From Moringa oleifera (lineage: Eukaryota; Streptophyta; Magnoliopsida; Brassicales; Moringaceae): 64,000 nt of DNA. Each line of letters begins with the position of its first letter. Position 1 is the first letter of the stretch. The stretch lies in the NCBI GenBank assembly GCA_021397835.1, contig JAJFZO010000049.1:8499001-8563000 (forward strand), given 5' to 3'. The notes under the pieces are model-generated. The model saw only the letters and a list, made by a program, of their open reading frames with translations. It was not told where the DNA came from and did not search any database. Made by a program: the position numbers and the translations under genes. Below, in pieces: positions 50,780 through 63,173 of this stretch.

Positions 50780-51832
50780 GTTGGTTTTCGGTTCTCACTT
50801 TTTTCTTTTTCCTTTTATTTTCTGAAAATTTTTGTTTCTGCAAAGCTGCCGTGCTTCAGTTTGATCAAAACAGGACCCTGATAGAATCCTTTTCGTTCAC
50901 TATAGATACAGAAACAGTTCCTTGCTCTAATTTGTTATTCTTTTCCGGGGGTTCATTTTGTGCGTGTTGGTAGTTTGAAGCGTGGGTCAGAATCTTGGTT
51001 GTAAGTTAATACTAGTGTTCTCATTTGGCCTTAATACAAAAGCTTTTGTGGTTGGCGTTTCCTGGATTAGGGTTCTCTAGTATCATGCTTATGGGTCTGT
51101 TTTAAAATTTTCTTAGGATAATGTGCAAATGTTGGTAAAATTCTCTAGGTGATACTTCTCATGGTAGCCATTAGTGGCTGCTCAATTGTGGATTTTAGGC
51201 TATGGATGTGATTCTTGCACTTATTTCAATTTCCAGATATATCCAAAATATGATTTGAAAGTGATTTTGGAGGAAAAGATTCTTTTTGTATACATTATAT
51301 TCATATCTGAATTGTACAACAATAATGATATTAGTCTTGATACGGTTCTTTCATGTTGTTGATTTTTCCCTGCCTTTTGCTCATATATTATTGGGTGATT
51401 GTTCCTTTTATCCTTTGTTAAGTTGGCAGGCTAATGACGTAATAGAGGAGCAAAGCTTCGCTATCACCCTCTTTGTTTTTATTTCATGTGTATGCTTATG
51501 ATTGATGTTGTTATCTTCATTGGCTAAGCTTTTCATTTTTTTTCTTTTTCTTTTTTCTCTTTTCATATCCAAGTTGGTAAGATCAATCTAGATCTTGTAA
51601 TATTTATAAAATAGGTGATAAATCTCCGTGCATGTTCTCACTAGCAAGTTTGTCCTAAGTTTTCTCTTAATCTGTACCATGTTTGAACTTTCTTGAGCTG
51701 CTTTAACTTGTTTGCTCGATGCTGAGCATTTAAATTTTCTGGTTTTCTAGTAGAGTTTTCATGTTACTACAGGAAATTCGCCTAAGTTTAAATTCGGATT
51801 GTGTATTTGTTGAATGATTGGTGAAGACTTGG

Positions 51833-53208
51833 ATGACCATGGAAGAGGTACCAGACAGAGCAGAGTTACATAGGCTGCGAAAGGAGCAAGAAAGAGAACG
51901 GCGTCGTCTACGGGATAGGCAAAGAAGACAATCTATGAGCCTTGAGGAGAGAGAAAAGCACCTAGCTAGACGTCGACGAAACTATCAACTTCGGAGACAG
52001 AGAGCTGAAAATGCTCAATTGGACCCTCAAAACCAATTAGCAGTGAGAGGTGAAATGCTTGTGGAGAAACAATGTGAGTCAGTTCTGGCTGAGTCAGATG
52101 GTCTCCATTTTAATGATGCTGCCCATGTTGCCTCTGATCAGAGACAAGATATGTTAAACGTAGAACACATAAAGCCTGAAAGTGAGTTTTTCCACTGCTC
52201 CTTATGTACTGTTTTACTTAGTACACCATTTAAATTTATTGGCAGATCTGAGTGCATGAAGATGGCTTTGAAGGGAGAAAACATGTGTTTTTACAAATGC
52301 TTTTGCATTGTAACCTTATAGGTTTGGAAGTTTCAGTTCATATACTACCTAAATTCCCTGGAAGGTTGCGTTTTACTCGAGTAAAGCATCTAGCACGAAC
52401 ATTACATGATCCTAGGGGTGAGCCTGTTGGTGATAATCATGGAACAGCAACTCATCCGATTAAAAGTGACAAAGCATCTTCAAACCGTAAGTTGATAATT
52501 CTCACTCATATGTGGCCCAAACACTTGGTCATCTATAGCTATTAGTCAGTTTCTCTCAAATCCAAGATCCTCATGGTAACATAGATATATAGTTCTATAT
52601 GTACTTGTACTCGATTTTATAAGTAGAACACCATGCTTCAGGTATACCATCAAATGGATTACGGCTAAATCGTGTCAAACAGCTGGCACGAGCATTAAGT
52701 TCTGGCAACAAAGAGAATGCCGACAAAAGAGTGGACCAAAGCAAAACAGCAGGTATGAGTTACATGTATATGTTTTCTTTGTCGTCTCTACTAAAACTGA
52801 ATCTTCCATTCCGTGTATTTTAAGTAAATGATGTCTTGAAACTTCTACAACTATTAGTCGCCTTGTTACTGTTGATCACAAGAAACTAAATGTAAATAGT
52901 AGTGAACTGATGTAGAAAGCTGGTGGTCCTCTGTTCACATTGTATTTGGCCAAAATGTTTCTTTTTAGTGAAGTTTTTGTTTGTATTAACTGTATATTCC
53001 TTTTCCTTTCTGTTGAATAAATTTCACATTTGAATAAAAGAAGGTATCCAATTTTAGAGGTGAAGATGTTAAAGCTTAGACGATGACTATTTGGGACTTA
53101 TTATCCTAACTAGCTGGTTCTTATAGGTAATGCATTTTTAGTTAAATGTAATTAGGAGAATCCTTCTTGGAGGAGTTCCATAAGTTTTTGTGTTAACTTT
53201 CAGCATGA
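51833..53208 (+). CDS. small basic Arg-rich protein of unknown function, 4 exons, 209 aa
   Basis: Coding exons are 51833–52181, 52322–52486, 52642–52752 and 53204–53208, with GT–AG introns and phase kept throughout. The last exon supplies only the end of one codon and the TGA. The N-terminal 65 residues are extremely basic (RKEQERERRRLRDRQRRQSM, then EEREKHLARRRRNYQLRRQR) and should form a long charged helix. They resemble STPR-type basic repeats, which bind DNA in some proteins. Exons 2 and 3 each encode one copy of the same motif, LRFTRVKHLARTL and LRLNRVKQLARAL. I recognise related uncharacterised plant proteins but no function. ATG 51,833 is two codons before a second ATG at 51,839 (MEEVPDRAEL), which may be the real start. 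A leader intron at about 50,780–51,772 is likely. A nuclear, nucleic-acid-binding role is inference. Confidence 0.75.
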
Positions 53209-55559
53209 ACATCTGCCGTGCTACTGAAGATGGGCAACCTTTTAGTCAGCCTTGTGCAAGGATGAAATTAATTGAGCTCCTCCCCAATGTTTCCTGGTTG
53301 AAGAATATGTAAGTTAATTTCAGATTGCTAAATATCCCAGTCCTCTTGTTGCTGGTCATGCTTTGCACAAGTTTGACTCTGAATATATTGACATCATAGT
53401 TGGTGCTCCTATTACATTGCATTAGGAGTTAGCTTTTCTTTCTACTCCTATTATTTCTAGTGTATGGATTGGTTTGAGCTCCAGCAAATTCTGTTGAACT
53501 TAATTTGCTGACACCTCCTCGTGGTAGGTCAATTTCTTTTAGCATCATTCTCATGAATTTTTATCATCGTTATATTTTTCGTTTGGTCAATCATTTCTTA
53601 AAAATGTTCAAACTTCTGACAGCAGTCACAGAGTTCCAATCTTGTTTTCGCAGTATGTAGTTCAGTGAAGTTTTTGGTTAAGCATGTTGAAAGTAATGAA
53701 AGCATGAATTTGCCAATCCTTACTTGCAGTCAACTATACTTTTTTCATTTTTATTATTCAAAGTGAGATTGCAGGGGAGAGATCTATAATTATTGACTGT
53801 TGAAGAGCATTATGGGCAGCAATTGCAAATGTTGAAGACAATTATAGATAAAGTAAAAACTTGCTCCAGAGAAGTGAAGTTCTGAGTTTATCATGCATCA
53901 GAGGTTGACATTGCTGCTCAAAGAAGAGGTGGCAAGGTTTCTTCTTTGCAAGTTTTTGGATATGTGGATGATTGATTAGGCAGATAGTCTCTTAAACAAA
54001 TATTTTGTATATATTTATTTTATGTTTTCTCTTCATATTTTGACCGTTTTATTCCTTGTGAATTATGTAATCAGTGGCTTCCATTGCCTATCAAATTATT
54101 TTATAGATCTGGTTGTTTTCCTTTGGTTTCTTTGTTATGTTCTGTTATTATTTGTTCTCAGTAATCTAGGTCTTATTGATCTGAATGAATGTCTCAAATC
54201 TTTTGTCTGGAAGATGCAACCTATTATTACTATTGTAAGGCCTAATAGGCTGTTAGAATGCTAGAGACGCTTCTGCCTTTCCAATTCCACCTCAATCCTG
54301 AAGAGGCCAAATTGGGATTTGGGCTGTAGTTTCTGATTCCAAGTTTCAACCCAGTTTAAAGTCTGGGGGCATGTTTCTGCAAACAGCCGCTATTGACATA
54401 CTAAGCTGCTGTTATGTCAAGTCCTCTTTTGTTATTTATTACTTATATCTAATATCTGACCAGGGCTTTAAAGTTGAATGATAATTGCTTGACCTTTTAC
54501 AGGGGCGGTTAAGGATTTCAGCTGCAGGTGATTTCTGCAATTCCAGAGGGAGAGAACTTATATATGTTAGTTTTGGAAAGGGCATCTTGTATCAATTAAT
54601 TTAAAATTATTATTCTTTATTTCATCATCTTTGTAATGAATTTGCCATTTGCCTTTTACAGGGGTCATCATCTTTATAATGAATTTGCCATTTGCCTTTT
54701 ACAGGGGTCATCATCTTTGTTATATTAGCTTCATCCAGCCATTTGCCTTAGCATCTATTGTGTTTATGAAAATGGCAATTTGGGGCTCCATGAGTTAAAA
54801 GTGATGACTAAATTCAATTATGAAGTCAGGATACATGAGAGGGTCCATAAGGCTTAAAATAATCAATAATAATCATTAGAACAAATTATATTAATTTCAT
54901 GTCGTGTCTTATTTTCATTTTGAGATAACTATAATATGTAGTATGAATGTATATGTGAACTTAATATCGATCTAACATGGGTGAATTTTAATTTTATCAA
55001 TCGAGTTGAGGAGTGGGGGTCATGATCTCACATGTGATTTTTTGGAGTATCTAGTGTGATAGAAAGTGGAGGGTTTTTTTAAATATGGATCCTGGATTAG
55101 TATTTGAAAATATGGATCTTGTATCAGTATTTTGAAATTCCAAGATTTGGGGTTTATTTTATAAATGCAAAAAACTTAATTGACATCATAGAAATGTGAA
55201 CTTCTTAAACTAACCATATTTGTAATGAGTTGCACCACTTGATGCTTCGTAAATAATATACTGTTCCTTGTTTTTGTTCAAAAAGTGACTGTTGAACTTA
55301 CACGTATTTGTTTATAATTTTATATATAACAATAACAAGGTTGAAGAAAAAGATGACATGTGTTCACAATTGACTTGGGTAAAGGTAAATATATGAATGA
55401 ATAGTAAAACTAAAGAGCTACTCCTAAGAAACTAACCATAGGTACAAAATCCAATCAAATTAATTACCTTAATTAAAATTTTTAATATTAATTAATTTTA
55501 ATGCGATCTTTTAGATTTAAATTTTTTTCAATATTTGCAAGCATGATATTTAATATTTT
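53209..55559. other. 3' flank of the Arg-rich protein gene, no gene recognised
   Basis: The proximal part may be 3' UTR or alternatively spliced tail. The open frame at 54,022–54,264 (plus) has no recognisable motif. Bases 55,082–55,134 hold two near copies of a ~26-bp AATATGGATC unit. No coding exon is supported. Confidence 0.35.
54622..54721. repeat. 43-bp tandem repeat, about 2.3 copies
   Basis: The unit containing TCATCATCTTTRTAATGAAT and TTTGCCTTTTACAGGGG starts at 54,622, 54,665 and (partial) 54,708. Each unit carries a TTTTACAG that looks like a splice acceptor. Confidence 0.9.
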
Positions 55560-57250
55560 TTTATCGAATATCTTTCAATATTCTCCTTCAAATTGATTTA
55601 TAAGTGTCTATCGTAGTTAATTTGTTGGTGAGAAGTGTCTAACAAAAATGTTAGCCGAATAATGACATATGGAGAATACAAATTGAATCACTTTCAATCT
55701 TCTCTTTAATAAAATGTTTGTTAACATCAATAGGCTTTGTTTTATCACACAGAACTACGCAATTGAAATTAAAACTTCCTTATTAGAACAAACCTTTATA
55801 GGAAGAGCAATCAAGATACTCAAGTCTTCTAATAACTTTTTTATCTACATTGGCTTACAAATTCAATGTGTAAGAAATTTGAACTCTGTCTGTACACTAC
55901 TTCGAGTTATAAAATTGTCTTTACTTCGTTGTGTAATAAGGTTTCCTCCAATGGAGTTGCGGTAGCCTAAAGTTAAACTTCTGTCAATGTTACTGCCTGC
56001 TAATCAGCATCCATATAGATTTCAATTTGTAGGTTCTATGTTTTTTTATATCCCATTTAGACATCTTAATATTTTATAGGCAGCCTTAAAGTGGTCTTGT
56101 CCCTATTAGTGCATGAACGAGCTCACCACATTTAAGAGAAAGCTATATGAGGATGACTATATGGTAGATAGATTAATCTTTCACCACCAATTAATGAAAC
56201 TTTTCCTTATCAAGCATATCTTCAGGTCTAGGGCGATGAACTTTTCCTTACTAATTTTAATTGGAGTCTCAGCAGCTTCGTGTCTAAGAAATCTTATCTT
56301 TTCAAGTAGATCAAGGATCCATTTGTTTTGTTCATAAAGATTCCTTCTCTAGATCTTCCAAATTTCACCCCAAAAAGGTACTTAAAGGATTCAAAATCTT
56401 TGATCTCAAAGTCTTTTGCCATGTTCTCCTTCAAACTTAACAGTTTTTCAAAATTATCAATTGTCAAGATCATATCATCCATATAGACAATTAGGATTAT
56501 AATTTTACCTTTTTAGAATGTTAGTAAAAATATAGTGTGATCAGTTTAGCTTTGATGATAACCATAGTTTTTTCACTACCTCTCTAAAGTACTCAAATTA
56601 TGTTCTTAGAGGTTGTTTAAGGTCATAAAGAGACTTCTTAAGCTTACATACCTAAAAGCTTCTCAAATTCTAATGGCAGACTCAATACATTTTCTTCCAA
56701 ATCTCCGAAAAAGGTGTTCTTGACTTCTAATGGTGTTAAGAGCTAATTCAATTTAGTTTCCATAAGTAATAATATACATATCAAGTTTATCTTGGCCATT
56801 GAGTCAAAAAGTTTTTTTTTTTTTAAGTCAAATACCATAGGTTTAAGTAAATCCCTTAGCCAGGAGTCTTACTTTGTATCTCTCTCTACTTCCATTTGCT
56901 TTACATTTTATTATAAATACTCAGTTACAACTAACTATTCTATGATCTCTAAGTAAGTTAATAATATCCCATGCATGTCCATCTTTTCCTTAGCACATTC
57001 ATTTCTTCCATCATTTTTGGTTTCCAATCAAGATTATCAAGTGGATCTTGAATGTTTCTTGTAACAAATATGTTACAAATTTTTTATATATCTGCTCTAT
57101 GTCTTTTTGATAGTTTACCATAGGATAGGTATTTGGAAATAAGATGATTAATAGAATTCCTTTCCTAATTGCTATAAAAATGTTAAGATCCTTTTGTATA
57201 AGTAACTCATGAAGAGTAAAAATAATATTAAGTAAAATAAAATCCACATT
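55560..57250 (-). pseudogene. Ty1/copia pol relic, reverse transcriptase to RNase H, minus strand
   Basis: Read on the minus strand, this is a frame-broken copia polyprotein. Recognisable blocks in order are a LLAKGFTQTYGI-like start of the reverse transcriptase, the intact stretch at 56,482–56,294 (MDDMILTIDNFEKLLSLKEN and FEIKDFESFKYLFGVKFG) and RNase H-like wording near 55,800–55,600 (a GGNLIT block, KKLLEDL and CVIKQSLL in shifting frames). The catalytic YVDDM motif is seen only as MDDM at the edge of an open stretch. Many stops and frameshifts show that it is old. No LTR was recognised beside it. It may belong with the minus-strand gag relic at 63.2–64.0 kb. Confidence 0.75.
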
Positions 57251-57479
57251 ACGTATAGTATTTATAGTTCATTACTTGGGGCATCAGATTGAACTTATGC
57301 TACAAGAATAGTAGGCTCTCTACTGTTTTGATAATTTCCTCTCCTTTTATAATGCCTATTTGTAGGAGAAAATAAAAATAAAATTTAAAATTGTTCTTAT
57401 CTAAATTTTCTAAAATCTAAATTCAAAATTTAAATTAAAAGATAATTTTCTGTAGTAAATAAGGCATCTTACTAATTAT

Positions 57480-60140
57480 AGCTAAAGGCTATTAGGAGAG
57501 GAGAAGATCTCAAGGTTAGGATTTGGTGAACAATGCATCTTGGGAAGGCCGCATAGCTTGAAGATTGCTGTTAGAAGTAAGCATAGGTCCAAAGGAAGTG
57601 TGGATTATGTCCAAGCTGATTTATAGGAACCTGAAAGAATTCTTACTTATAGAGATTGCTCTTATTTTCTCTCTCTAGTAGACGATTACTCAAGGAAGAT
57701 GATAGATATACTTGTTAAAACACAAAAATGACAGCTTTGAGAAATTCAAAGAATAGAGGACTAAGATGAAGAATCAAATTGAGAAGAAGCTCAAGGTACA
57801 GAAAACGAATAATGGGTTTGATCACTATTGCAAAGAACAAGGAATTGTAAGATATGAGACAGCATGGGCTACTCTAAATAAAAGAAAGGATGAATAAAAC
57901 CTTAATAGAGAAGGTGAGGTGCATGCTTTTTATAGTTGGCATGAGTAAGGAATTTTGGAGAAAAGCTGTCTCAATAGCAACCTATTTGGTAAATAGATGC
58001 TTTTTAATGACCATAGGCTTGAAGATACCCGGAGAAATGTGGAAAGGAAAGGCCTCCAAGCTTGAAATGTTTGAGGGTCTTTGGTTGTTCAGCCTATGAA
58101 AATCAAAAAGAAAGTGAGCTTGATCCAAGAGCTATTAAGGGCATTTTTCTTGCTTACTTGGAAGGTGTAAAAGGATATAGAATCTGCATAAAGAGTGGAT
58201 CAAGCTATAAAACAATTATAAGTAGAGATGTTTCTTTTAGTGAATCATCTATACCTTTTTGTCAACAAGGTGGTGCTTGGTGAAGCAAAAGCTGCTGAAA
58301 ATGTATCCAGTTTTAAGAGAGTATCATGAGTATATGTAAAGATTATGATGACCAATGAAGCCAAAAGACATCTCTTAGGATCCCAATATACTTCAGCAAC
58401 CTCATCGTAGTATCAACACCAGTCTAGAATTACAATAGAAGAGGAAACCTATGCCAATGATGATATGCATATTAGGCATTATCAGTTAGCCAGGGACAGG
58501 ACAAGGAGCGTTAAACCCCCTAAGAGATCCCAATAAGAGAAGTCTTGTTCCACCTTAATTGAAGGAGAATTATTGGCTTATGCTTTAAACACTGTCAAGC
58601 ATATGGAAGGCTTGGAAGCAAGGAGCTTTAGAGAAGCAATGATAGGACAACACAAAGAATTATGGCATCAAGCAATGCTAGAAGAAATGGACTTTCTTCA
58701 TGCAAATCAAACCTGGAAATTAGTTAAAAGACCCAAAAAAAAAAAAAAAGAAAATCATGGATTGCAAATGGGTGTATAAAGATAAGGATGCAGATAATAG
58801 TGGAATTCATAAAAGATTCAAGACTAGATTAGTAGCCAAAGGCTTTACCCACGTGGTTAGAGTAGATTATTTAGAAATCTTGTCACCTGTAATAAAGTAT
58901 AAGACCATAAGAGCTGTTCTTACCAATGTCACAATGGAGAACTGAGAGCTTGAACAATTAGATGTAAAGACAGATTTCCTCTATGGAGAATTAGGGGAAA
59001 CCATCCATATGAAGCAACTAGAAGGCTTTAAAGAAAAAGAGAGAGAAAATCAAGTTTGCTTTCTTAAGAAAACCTTGTATGGCTTGGAACAATCACCTAA
59101 AAAATCGAACAAGAAGTTTGATTCCTTTGTAATCCAAGAAGGTTTCAAAAGAAGTAGCTATGATGCATGTTTATACTTTAGGGATGCTAGCAATGGTGAA
59201 ACTGTCATGCTGTTGCTTGACGTTGATGACATGCTTATCACCAGCAGTAGCATTCAAAGAAGCAACATGATTAAAAATATACTTAGTAAGGAGTTTGATA
59301 TGAAGGATTTGGGACCTGCTAAGAAAATACTTTATATTCTAATACAAAGGGACAAAAGGAGATGTTACATGAAGTTGTCCCAACAACATTACTTGCATAA
59401 GGTTGCTGCAAAATTTTTAATGGATCAAGAGTGACTGTTCCCTTAGGAAATCATTTAAAATTTTTCACAAGTGGCTGCCCCAAAACTGAAGAGAAAAGCA
59501 AGAAATGATCAATATTCCATACTCTAGTGTAGTGGGCTCAATGATGTATGCATGATCTGCAGCAGGCCTCATCTTTGCTCTATAATAAGTTCACTTAGTT
59601 GATACATGTCTAATCATGGGAAAGAACACTGGCAAGCCATGAAGTGGCTTCTAAGAGACCTAAATGGGACCAATAACCATAGACTAAACAATGAGAAATG
59701 TCGACTCTAATGTTGCTGGTGACAGAGACAAAAGAAGATCATTATCTGTATATGTTCATATATGAAGATTATTGTATGAGTTGGAAGGCTTCACTTCAAC
59801 TTATTATAGCCTTGTTTAGCACAGAAGCAAAATATGTGGCAATGCTTGAGGTTTTCAAAGAGGGAATCTAGTTAGTTGGATTGTTAAAGGAATTGAGAAT
59901 GTATAGCTCAAATATGATCCTGTTTTCAGATAATAAACGCGCAATACGCTTATGCAAGAATCTAATTCACCATGAGAGTATTAAACATCTTGATGTGAAG
60001 TACCATTTCATAAGGGAGAAGATGGAAGACGACTGCCTCAAACTAGAAAAGATTGGAACTGAAGATAACACTTCAGATATGGTGCCACAAAGGCTGTTTT
60101 TTTTTTTAGAAAGCTGCAAAGATGTAGGGAGCTGCTAAGG
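57480..60140 (+). pseudogene. Ty1/copia pol relic, integrase–RT–RNase H, plus strand (copy 1)
   Basis: The relic starts abruptly inside the integrase and runs through the rest of pol. Visible blocks are an integrase core near 57,680 (DDYSRKM), MNKTLIEKVRCML and FWRKAVSIATYLVNRC (57,890–58,000), and CSAYENQKESELDPRAIKGI (58,086). The polyprotein linker ELWHQAMLEEMDFLHANQTW (58,648) is followed by RT wording (CKWVYKDKDA, RLVAKGFTHV, CFLKKTLYGLEQSPKK). The RT active site reads LLLDVDDML at 59,210–59,236, with Asp in place of the usual Tyr. RNase H wording (SDNKRAIRLCKN, HHESIKHLDVKYHFIREKM) ends near 60,130. Stops separate the blocks, so it is inactive. The integrase wording fits the Tork/Tnt1-like lineage. 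It joins directly to the LTR at 60,243. Confidence 0.88.
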
Positions 60141-60242
60141 ATAGGCATTGGATGATGATCTGGTTTTTTGATGCTATAAAGTTTGCATCAGCACAATTTT
60201 TCTCAAATAAGGTGGAGAATGTTACTGAATCAAGGTGGAGAA

Positions 60243-60577
60243 TGTTACTGAAAATGATCCAGCAAAGTTACATAAAAAAGGAAAGGATTGTTGCTTTGCT
60301 CAAATGTAGTTGGCCTTGTTGGACTTTGTAAAATGCAAAACAAATCAAAAGGCTTAAGCTAGGTTAATGTAGTGCCAGCTGGACTTTAGTTAGGCCACAT
60401 CAGCTAGAAATATCTTGCAAATCAATATAGAAGTTGGTTATGCAAAACCCTATATTGATATGTTTTTTTTCTTTTGTAAATATTACAAGTTGATGGATTC
60501 GGCTGCTCATTTTTGTGATTTTTTAGGTAAGATAAAAAGTGTTCAAGATTTGGTTTGTTGCTGCTTGAATTCCATCA
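60243..60577 (+). repeat. copia LTR, about 335 bp, shared by the two flanking internal regions
   Basis: The LTR begins TGTTACTGAAAATG after a purine tract (AAGGTGGAGAA) and ends CCATCA, giving the TG...CA ends expected of a copia LTR. A primer-binding site follows at once. Pol copy 1 ends just before it and gag of copy 2 starts about 100 bp after it, so it serves as 3' LTR for one and 5' LTR for the other. A second possible start lies 23 bp upstream (60,220), because the purine tract and LTR start are duplicated. Confidence 0.7.
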
Positions 60578-60582
60578 AGTTA

Positions 60583-60591
60583 TATCAGAGC
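60583..60591 (+). other. copia primer-binding site remnant
   Basis: TATCAGAGC matches the core of the sequence complementary to the 3' end of initiator tRNA-Met (TGGTATCAGAGC), the usual copia primer. The first bases of the site have diverged. It lies 5 bp after the LTR end, as expected. Confidence 0.7.
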
Positions 60592-60673
60592 TCATTCTAT
60601 CAATGAAAACCAATGAAAAACACCATCAAACCCCAAAAACCTTCTACATCAAACCAAGATTTAAGTTGTGATC

Positions 60674-63173
60674 ATGGCATCCACAAAAGGTCAATATTGA
60701 AAAATTGACAAACAAAAATGACTTTGTCTCTAGAGGATGAAGATGCAAGCCCTTCTGGTTCAACAAGGACTAATGGAAGCATTAGCCATAGAGAAACACC
60801 CTTTTGTAACAATGCCAGAAGAAAGGAAGACAGAATTGCAAGAAAAAGCACAAAGTGCATTGATTTTATGCCTTGGAGATCAAGTGCTAAGGAAAGTAAC
60901 CAAGATGAAAACTGTTGCTGGAATCTGGTTAAAGCTGGAATAATTTTACATGACAAAGTCTCTTGTTAATAGGCTGTACCTCAAGATTCACCCAGACAAC
61001 TTTAAGATTCTTCCCAGCAAATCAATGGAAGAGAATATAGATGACTTTGCAAAAATTATTTTGGATTTGGAAGGCATGGATGTCAAGATCAAAGATGAAA
61101 ATCAGGCCCTACTACTACCAAGTTCTTTACCAAAAAACTACAAAAATCTAACTGATACAATGATCAATGACAGGGATACACTGTCTTTAGATGAGGTACA
61201 AAGTGCCTTTAAATCCAAAGAACTTAAGGATAAAATAGAGAAGGACTCACACTAAGAGGAAGGCCAAAAAAGAAGAAATAATTCACAAGTAAGGATGCAG
61301 TGAAGATAAATCAAAAAGTCCTACAAGATCCAAGTCTTAGGTTGTTGGTCAGAAGTGTTATTTTTATGGTAAGATGGAGCATATCAGAAGATTTTGCAAA
61401 GAGCTAAAGAAAAAAACAAGAAGTACAACAAGGAATAGAAGCTAATGTTAATGTGGGTGACAGCTCAGATGAAGGAGAGCTCTTGGCTATTTTTGAAACA
61501 AGATATTTTGAAGAATGGATGATGGATTCTTCATGCACATTTCACATATGTCTAAGGAGGGATTGTTTTCTAAACTACATTCAGAAAAATTCTAGTAGAG
61601 TAATCATGGGGAATGACTAGTCATGCGACATTAAAGGCATTGGATCTATTGCTTTCATGTTGCAAGATGGAATTACCAAAATTCTCTAAGAGGTAAGACA
61701 TGTACCTCAACTTAGAAGAAATCTAATTTCTTTTGTAACTTTGGATGCAAAAAGGTATAGTTTCAAAACTAAAAGAGGGATTCTTAAGGTCTTAAAAAGA
61801 TCTCTAGTGGCTTCAAAAGGTGTTAAAGAATATAGTTTATATGTTTTACAAGGCAAAGTTATCCAAAGAGCTATTACAGTGGTAATTGAAAATGATTAAA
61901 GTGTTTCTTAGCTCTCCCATAAAAGATTTAGTCATATGTGTGAAAAATGATTGCTAGTATTGAGTAACTAATGGCTATTAGGAAGAGGAGAAGATCTTAA
62001 GGTTATGAATTTAGGAACAATAGATCTTGGGAAAGTAGCATAGATCGAAGATTACTGTTGGATTTGAGCATAGATCCAAAGGAATTATGGACTATGTCCA
62101 AGCTGATTTATGGGGACCTAAAAGAATTCTTACCCATGGAGGTTGCTTCTATTTTCTCTCTATAGTGGATGACTACCCAAGGAAAGTGTGGATATACTTG
62201 TTGAAACATGAAGATGATAGCTTTGAGAAATTCAAAGAGTAAAGGACTGCAGTGAAGAATCAGACCGAGAAAAAGCCCAAGGTACGGAGAACTGATAATG
62301 GCCTGCAATTTTGTAACAAAGTGTTTAATCAGTACTATAAAAAATAAGGAATTGTAAGAAACTAGATAGTAAGGGCTACTCTTGAATAGGAAAGAGTAGT
62401 TGAGAGGATGAATAAAACCTTAATGGATAGGATGAGGGGCTTGTTTTTTATAGCTAGCATAAGTAAGGGATTTTGAGGAGAATTTGTCTCAACCGCAGCC
62501 TATTTGATAAACAGATGCCCTTTAAGAGCCATAGACTTGAAGATACTTAAAGAAATGTGAAAAAAAAGCCTCCAAACCTGAAACATTTGAGGGTCTTTGG
62601 TTGTGCAACCTATGCACATCAAAGAGAAGGTAAGCTTGGTCCAAGAGCCATTAAGGGCATTTTTCTTGCTTATCCATACGGTGTAAAAGGATGTAGAATC
62701 TACATCAAGCATGGATCAAGCTAGCAGAGATGTTCAAGCACCTATGCCTTTTAGACAACAAGGTGGAGCTCTTGGTGGAGTAAAGCTATTGAAAATATAT
62801 TCAGTTTTGAGAGAGTATCTAGAGTAGAGGTGGAGCCTATGATGAGCAATGAAACGACAAGACATCTCTCAAAATCCTAAGATACCCCAATAAGGTCATC
62901 TGAGCAACCAAACTAGTCTATAATTGAAGCAGAAGAGGAAACCTTTGCAAATGATGAAATGTAGATCAGACATTATCTAATAGTCTGGGCAGAGAAGGAG
63001 CATTATACCCCTAAGAGATTCCAACAAGAGGAGTTTGGTTCTGGCTTAGTTGAAGGAGAATTGTTGGCCTATACTTTGAACAATGTTGAGCAAATTGAAG
63101 GCTTGGAACCAAGGAGTTTCAGAGAAGCTATGACAGGACAACAAGCAGAGTTATGGCATCAAACAATGCTAGA
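60674..63173 (+). pseudogene. Ty1/copia relic, gag–protease–integrase, plus strand (copy 2)
   Basis: The relic begins at ATG 60,674 (MASTKG), 83 bp past the primer-binding site. Gag blocks include EKAQSALILCLGDQVLRKV and, at 60,950–61,255, SLVNRLYLKIHPDNF and NYKNLTDTMINDRDTLSLDE. The zinc knuckle near 61,345 reads CYFYGKMEHIRRFC, with the second Cys changed to Tyr. The protease site near 61,522 reads WMMDSSCTFH, where DSG has become DSS. Integrase wording follows near 62,150–62,330 (VDDYPRKVWIYLLKHEDD, RRTDNGLQFCNKVF) and again near 62,590. It ends abruptly at about 63,173, inside the linker that precedes RT. The last 1.2 kb repeats 57,480–58,683 of copy 1. Numerous stops and frameshifts make it inactive. 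Confidence 0.87.
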
